Shown here piece by piece: positions 60,801 to 64,000 of a stretch of DNA of 64,000 nt; positions within the stretch are counted from its first letter, which is position 1; each line of letters opens with the position of its first letter. This DNA comes from Tetradesmus obliquus. Taxonomy: Eukaryota; Chlorophyta; Chlorophyceae; Sphaeropleales; Scenedesmaceae. The position numbers were made by a program, and so were the translations under genes. A model generated the notes under the pieces. It was not told where the DNA came from. It saw nothing but the letters and a program-made list of their open reading frames with translations, and ran no database searches. The DNA is taken from positions 2,516,501 to 2,580,500 of the forward strand of contig CP126201.1 in assembly GCA_030272155.1 (NCBI GenBank), read 5' to 3'.

Positions 60801-63800
60801 ATCGAGCTGCTGCGCCTGTTCAGCCTGGCTGACGAGTTCAAGTGTGTTTTTGTGTGGTCTCAAGTGAATCTTTGCAGCAGCGTGTGTCCTGTGCAGAAGA
60901 AAGGTATCTGAGATGTGTTTCGTAGTAATTGTTGAGTGAAGTAGCACAGGGGTGTGTGTGTTCAGTGCTTGCGCGTGCATCTGCATGTGGCTGGCGGCCT
61001 TCAACAGCCACCTGAAGCCCACCATGGGCGACATCGGGCTGCTGCGCCTGTTCAGCCTGGCTGACGAGTTCAAGTGAGTGGGGGTGGTGTTAATTCCTGC
61101 AGGAGGAAATCTGGTAGGCAGCAGGAGGAAATGCTGGAGCTGGCCAAGCCCATTCAGCGCGCGCATTGTCATTTTGTCTCGTCATATGGTGCGTTACATG
61201 TCACATCTCGTATCGCCGCAGGTTCATGATTGTGCGCAAAGAGGAGAAGCTGGAGCTGGCCAAGCTCATCTACAGCTGTCATGTTGTCATCGTACCAATT
61301 TTTTATGCTGAAAACCAAACAAACCAAATAATCTGTCACATCTGCCGCAGGTTCATGATTGTGCGTGAGGAGGAGAAGCTGGAGCTGGCCAAGCTTATCG
61401 ACAGGGTGCCTGTGCCTGTCAAGGAGAGTCTGGATGAGCCCAGCGCCAAGATCAACGTGCTCATGCAGGTGCGGTGCAGCAAAGATAGCATGTGCGGCTT
61501 TCGGTGTTTAAAAGTATCTTTAAAGAATTTTGCAGGCCTGCCAGCTCATGTTGGTGTCTGGCTTGCAGGCGCGCTGCGTGTCAAGCTGATGCGCCAGGGC
61601 ATGTAAGAAGCTTCACACTGTGCGTTGCAGCGGCTGCCGCTGCCTCCACCCCTGCTACGGCAAACCTTGCCCATGCCTTATTGTGCGTTGGCGTGCTACG
61701 GTGTGACTGGTTTTTTTCAGGCGTATATCAGCATGAATCTGGAGGGGCTGGCGCTGAGCAGCGACACGGTATACTTGACCACAGAATCAGAATACTGTTG
61801 GAGCTCTCGGTCAACTCACCGTACACATTCATGCGCTCTGGCTTGTTCTTATGCAGGCGTACATCAGCAACCTGAAGCTGGAGGGCTTGGCATTGAGCAG
61901 CGACTTGTGACTGCGCTGTTGCTCACCACACCCGCGTTCATGTGCTGTTTGTTTGAACATCAATTCGCAGGCATACATCAGCAACCTGAAGCTGGAACTC
62001 CTGGCGTTGAGCAGCGACACGGTGTACTTTGTCAGTGATAAAACCCTCACGTTACTAATGTACACACGTTTGCGCGCTGTCTTGTTCTGTGTGCAGGCGT
62101 ACATCAGCAACCTCAAGCTGGAGGGGCTGGCGCTGAGCAGCGACATGGTGTACGTCACGCAGAGCGCAGGGCGGCTCATGCGCTGCCTGTTTGAGATCTG
62201 CCTCAAGCGTGGCTGGGCGGGGCTCACTGACAAGGCGCTCAACCTGTGCAAGGAGGTGGGCACACTAGCTGTATGACATGTTATATAACATGTGCCAGGT
62301 GTCGTTTGTTTTGAAGTAGCATGTCAGTTTGTATATGCGATGCTGCGCGGGGCTCATGGACAGGCGCTCAACCTGTGCAAGGAGGTGTGCGGCGGCTGTG
62401 TGATGTGTTACATAACATATGTTGACTCCGATTGCAGGTTGTGCAGTGGTGCATGTGGTGGGGTACAGCTGCCCTTGTGCACTGCATGGGCCGGAGCCAG
62501 GTCAACATGCTTCCGTTGTTCTCATCATGACTGTGCTTGCTTGCGCAACCGCAAACCCTGCAGGTGAACCACCGTATGTGGTCCAGCCAGGACCCTCTGC
62601 GCCAGTTCAAGGGCAGGCCGGGGGAGCTGCTGAGCCACCTGTCCTTGTTATTTCTAAAATGTATAAAACTTTTACCGATGAACATTCATCAACCAAAGAT
62701 CTGAATGTGATTGATGCAGGTGAACCACCGCATGTGGTCCAGCCAGAACCCGCTGCGCCAGTTCAAGGGCCTGCCGGGGGAGCTGCTGAGCCGGCTTGAG
62801 AAGAAGGACCTGCCCTGGGAGCGCTACTACGACCTGAAGCCCAGCGAGCTGGGAGACCTGATCCGCATGCCCAAGTACGGCAAAGCCCTGGTGAGTGGAT
62901 GAAGACTAATCTTTGCTATACTCGTTTCTATACTTTTCCCTTTCCCTTTCTTTTATCTGAATGTCTGCTTGCCTCATCACAGCGCTTGCACTTCTAGGAA
63001 TCCGCACCGTGCTACTGCGCCCATCCACCACAGGCCGCCTGGCTCCTGCTTACCCTTGCGATCCTGCACCTGCTACCCGCCGCCCTGCTGTCCTCACCAT
63101 GCCCGCAGCACAAGTTTGTGCACCAGTTCCCGCGCCTGGAGCTGGCGGCGCATGTGCAGCCGCTCACGCGCAGCCTGCTGCGCATCGACCTCACCCCGTT
63201 CTCTCACCCCTCTCCCCCACTTCACTTCCCTCGCCTACTGACGCCGCTACCCTGCGGCGATATTCCTGTCCCCGCAGCACAAGTTTGTGTACCAGTTCCT
63301 GCGCCTGGAGCTGGCAGCACAGCATATGCGGACCCAAACCCCAATCCTGCTTCTATGTCTCATTGTTCCTCGTGCGTATGCAATTGCTTGTACTGACTCA
63401 CACCATCCTGCTATTTGCCTTCCGCTGCCCTGCCCGCAGCACAAGTTTGTGCACCAGTTCCCCCGCCTGGAGCTGGCGGCGCATGTGCAGCCGCTCACGC
63501 GCAGCCTGCTGCGCATCGACCTCACCATCGCGCCCGACTTTGCATGGGAGGACAAGGTGCACGGCGCGGTGGAGCCTTTCTGGCTGCTGGTTGAGGATGC
63601 AGACGGCGAGGTGGGTGGCAGCTGAATGTGTTACATCCGTTTTTTTGCTGAGTCTGCCTTCCTTTGTGTTTGCTGGCTGTGTTTTCGGTGTAAAAATGGA
63701 ATGTTCTGGGTAAGTTTTGCTCCTGAACAAGCAGTCCCGGACTTTGCGTGGGCTGACAAGGTGGTGTACGCGGCTGTGGAGCCCTTCTGGCTGCTGGTTG

Positions 63801-64000
63801 AGGATGCAGACGGCGAGGTGGGTGGTCCCTCTCTTTATTGTTTTCGTTTTTGCTGAGTATGTGCTTCTTTGTGTTTGTCGGCTGTGTTTCTTGTGAAGTT
63901 TTGGGTTTGTTTTGTAAGGTTTATGGTCTGAAGCAGTACCGGACTTTGCGTGGGACGACAAGGTGCACGGGGCCGTGGAGCCTTTCTGGCTGCTGGTCGA
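48874..64000 (+). CDS. BRR2: pre-mRNA splicing helicase Brr2 (U5 snRNP 200 kDa), partial
   Basis: Exons 48874-48939, 49719-49879, 50119-50186, 50578-50757, 51016-51185, 51773-51920, 52475-52605, 53124-53264, 53557-53648, 53863-54111, 54349-54557, 55338-55535, 56124-56236, 56439-56524, 56721-56852, 57080-57197, 57501-57629, 58395-58526, 58837-58984, 59406-59569, 60175-60353, 60680-60841, 61351-61468, 62097-62255, 62720-62890, 63440-63610; 1265 codons, all phases consistent. It is colinear with Brr2: the N-terminal [12 protein letters not shown] region, acidic linker, [14 protein letters not shown], Walker A APTGAGKTN (near 540), DEIH box (649-652), [39 protein letters not shown], then the winged-helix and first Sec63 region to [11 protein letters not shown]. 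The second helicase cassette lies beyond the right edge. Brr2 unwinds U4/U6 during spliceosome activation. It is the richest gene here in tandem exon-edge copies. Confidence 0.97.
49603..49770 (+). repeat. acceptor-side duplication, Brr2 exon 2
   Basis: The start of exon 2 ([12 protein letters not shown], 49719) is repeated 116 nt upstream at 49603, the first codons changed (NFEPCGH frame) but the nucleotide match continuing to about 49648. Confidence 0.88.
50891..51441 (+). repeat. two-sided array, Brr2 exon 5 (3 copies)
   Basis: The upstream copy (50891 to about 50968) holds DPESRCECE, then a stop. The complete exon is 51016-51185. The downstream copy (about 51343-51441) repeats [20 protein letters not shown] to the donor nearly perfectly, period 256 nt. 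Confidence 0.92.
51635..51850 (+). repeat. acceptor-side duplication, Brr2 acidic exon 6
   Basis: An acidic segment after AG at 51635 ([20 protein letters not shown]) parallels the complete exon at 51773 ([20 protein letters not shown]), period 138 nt. A CTG run (51731-51753) lies between them. Both are open, so the choice of 51773 rests on phase. Confidence 0.8.
52148..52545 (+). repeat. acceptor-side exon array, Brr2 exon 7 (4 copies)
   Basis: The [17 protein letters not shown] segment begins after CAG at 52148, 52257, 52358 and 52475 (periods 109, 101, 117). Only the last runs to a donor (52605). Confidence 0.94.
52880..53195 (+). repeat. acceptor-side exon array, Brr2 exon 8 (3 copies)
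   Basis: The [20 protein letters not shown] segment begins at 52880, 53028 (strongly diverged) and 53124 (complete). The 52880 copy matches for about 65 nt, then breaks in the DHF codons. The older copy thus sits between two that are nearly the same. Confidence 0.92.
53528..53549 (+). repeat. CTG microsatellite near an acceptor
   Basis: About seven CTG units precede the acceptor CCACCAG of Brr2 exon 9 (53557). Confidence 0.85.
54489..54817 (+). repeat. donor-side exon array, Brr2 exon 11 (3 copies)
   Basis: The segment [20 protein letters not shown] to the donor ends at 54557 (real), 54689 and 54817 (periods 132, 128). The third copy has lost six nucleotides (MLAPTG). The repeated exon end includes the APTG half of Walker A. 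Confidence 0.94.
54953..55395 (+). repeat. acceptor-side exon array, Brr2 exon 12 (4 copies of the Walker A half)
   Basis: The [16 protein letters not shown] segment begins at 54953 (AGNTN), 55078 (AGKFN), 55208 (AGKTN) and 55338 (AGKTN, complete), periods 125, 130 and 130. The two distant copies have lost an essential Lys or Thr. Confidence 0.96.
55430..55989 (+). repeat. donor-side exon array, Brr2 exon 12 (3 copies)
   Basis: The segment [20 protein letters not shown] to the donor ends at 55535 (real), 55767 and 55989 (periods 232, 222). Copies keep an open frame over about 105 nt with a few substitutions. Confidence 0.95.
56210..56319 (+). repeat. short donor-side copy, Brr2 exon 13
   Basis: CGACCGCACC..ACGCAGCTG before GTGCG (real end 56236) recurs at 56297-56319, period 83 nt. 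Confidence 0.75.
56505..56634 (+). repeat. decayed donor-side copy, Brr2 exon 14
   Basis: AGCATCGTGGCGCGCACCATACG at the exon end (56524) has a diverged repeat at about 56611-56634 (AGCATTGTGGCGTGCACCAC), without a proper donor. Confidence 0.6.
56994..57308 (+). repeat. two-sided copies, Brr2 exon 16
   Basis: Upstream, 56994-57022 (RLCPTAQQF) is a decayed copy of the exon start RPCPLAQQY at 57080. Downstream, 57256-57308 ([18 protein letters not shown] plus GTGAGG) copies the exon end at 57197, period 111 nt. Confidence 0.88.
57951..58455 (+). repeat. acceptor-side exon array, Brr2 exon 18 (5 copies)
   Basis: [16 protein letters not shown] begins after CTGCAG/TTGCAG at 57951, 58067, 58170, 58286 and 58395 (periods 116, 103, 116, 109). 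The 58067 copy has a deletion. Only the last continues into FGFAIHHAG. Confidence 0.96.
58485..58657 (+). repeat. decayed donor-side copy, Brr2 exon 18
   Basis: About 58620-58657 resembles the exon end at 58490-58526 (GCTGGTGGA..GACCTGTT.. GGCCACAT), about 127 nt downstream, without a recognisable donor. Confidence 0.6.
59300..59455 (+). repeat. acceptor-side duplication, Brr2 exon 20
   Basis: [14 protein letters not shown] at 59300 repeats the exon start [14 protein letters not shown] at 59406, period 106 nt. The copy ends in a stop shortly after the match. Confidence 0.94.
59814..60225 (+). repeat. acceptor-side exon array, Brr2 exon 21 (4 copies)
   Basis: [15 protein letters not shown] begins at 59814, 59938, 60056 and 60175 (periods 124, 118, 119), each followed in the copies by GCTCAGCACTCTC where the real exon has CGCATGCTGCGC. 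The copies therefore share a common derived junction. Confidence 0.96.
60552..60755 (+). repeat. acceptor-side duplication, Brr2 exon 22
   Basis: [20 protein letters not shown] at 60552 repeats the exon start at 60680, period 128 nt, nearly identical over about 75 nt. Confidence 0.95.
60757..61073 (+). repeat. donor-side duplication, Brr2 exon 22
   Basis: [22 protein letters not shown] plus donor (real end 60841) recurs at 60990-61073, period 232 nt. The real donor is GTGTGT and the copy has the stronger GTGAGT. Confidence 0.95.
61119..61400 (+). repeat. acceptor-side exon array, Brr2 exon 23 (3 copies)
   Basis: [16 protein letters not shown] begins at 61222 and, complete, at 61351 (period 129). 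A weaker partial match ([10 protein letters not shown]) lies at about 61119-61162. Confidence 0.9.
61721..62150 (+). repeat. acceptor-side exon array, Brr2 exon 24 (4 copies)
   Basis: [19 protein letters not shown] begins after CAG at 61721, 61857, 61971 and 62097 (periods 136, 114, 126). The second ends in TGA after SSDL. Only the last is complete. Confidence 0.96.
62215..62384 (+). repeat. donor-side duplication, Brr2 exon 24
   Basis: GGGCTCA..GCGCTCAACCTGTGCAAGGAG plus GT (real end 62255) recurs at about 62346-62384, period 129 nt. Confidence 0.88.
62564..62810 (+). repeat. acceptor-side duplication, Brr2 exon 25
   Basis: [17 protein letters not shown] at 62564 repeats the exon start at 62720 (SSQNPLRQ), period 156 nt, similar for about 85 nt. 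Confidence 0.95.
63109..63530 (+). repeat. acceptor-side exon array, Brr2 exon 26 (3 copies)
   Basis: [20 protein letters not shown] begins at 63109, 63278 and 63440 (periods 169, 162). The 63109 and 63440 copies differ at about one position over 85 nt, while the middle copy is diverged after RLELAA. Confidence 0.95.
63531..64000 (+). repeat. donor-side exon array, Brr2 exon 26 (3 copies, cut by window edge)
   Basis: [20 protein letters not shown] to the donor ends at 63610 (real) and 63817 (period 207). A third copy starts near 63939 and is cut at 64000. The downstream copies follow an AG (AAGCAG), so their status as decoys is less certain than elsewhere. Confidence 0.88.

Overview
This window is nuclear DNA from a eukaryote, most likely a chlorophyte green alga; Sphaeropleales/Scenedesmaceae-like is my guess, not something the sequence proves. 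The evidence is dense short introns with GTGAG/GTGCG donors and CTGCAG acceptors, GC-rich coding sequence, many CTG/CAG/AGC microsatellites, polyQ/polyS/polyA insertions in conserved enzymes, and TGTAA motifs (the chlorophyte polyadenylation signal) after some genes. The proteins are algal/plant-like: raffinose synthase, truncated haemoglobin, P4-ATPase, Brr2. There is no operon logic; neighbours look functionally unrelated.

Layout: (1) 5' exon of a TRAPPC6-like TRAPP subunit (-), running off the left edge. (2) Raffinose synthase-like GH36 enzyme (+), 13 exons, 1885-11256, 1117 aa. (3) SASA-type SGNH carbohydrate esterase (+), 5 exons, 12216-14981, 402 aa. (4) SMYD-like SET protein (+), 7 exons, 15459-20267, 548 aa. 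(5) Secreted SGNH/GDSL esterase-like protein (-), 7 exons, 25078-20891, 568 aa. (6) Secreted Cys-rich protein of unknown function (-), 5 exons, 30099-26920, 696 aa. (7) Truncated haemoglobin with a predicted myristoylated N-terminus (-), 7 exons, 34207-31261, 317 aa. (8) P4-ATPase lipid flippase (-), 18 exons, 44192-36008, 1330 aa. (9) eIF3f (-), 6 exons, 48464-45724, 287 aa. (10) Spliceosomal helicase Brr2 (+), 26 exons from 48874 to the right edge, about 1265 codons visible. I assembled these models by hand; every junction has GT/AG ends and keeps frame, and every complete model is an exact multiple of three.

The outstanding feature is not a gene. Nine of the ten genes contain short tandem arrays of exon edges. 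In an acceptor-side array, the intron end with its CTGCAG acceptor and the first 35-90 nt of an exon are repeated 2-6 times, usually every 95-170 nt, and only the last copy runs on into the complete exon. In a donor-side array, the last 40-100 nt of an exon and its GT donor are repeated downstream, and the first copy is the real one. I count roughly 45 arrays in 64 kb. Copies range from nearly identical to decayed, with stops, indels and broken splice sites, so this looks like a continuing process that fills introns with decoy half-exons. The Cys-rich secreted protein gene (26.9-30.1 kb) is the one gene without them.

A second pattern is strand-specific: CTG runs (sense strand) sit in introns just upstream of acceptors, while AGC/CAG runs (sense strand) sit in exons.
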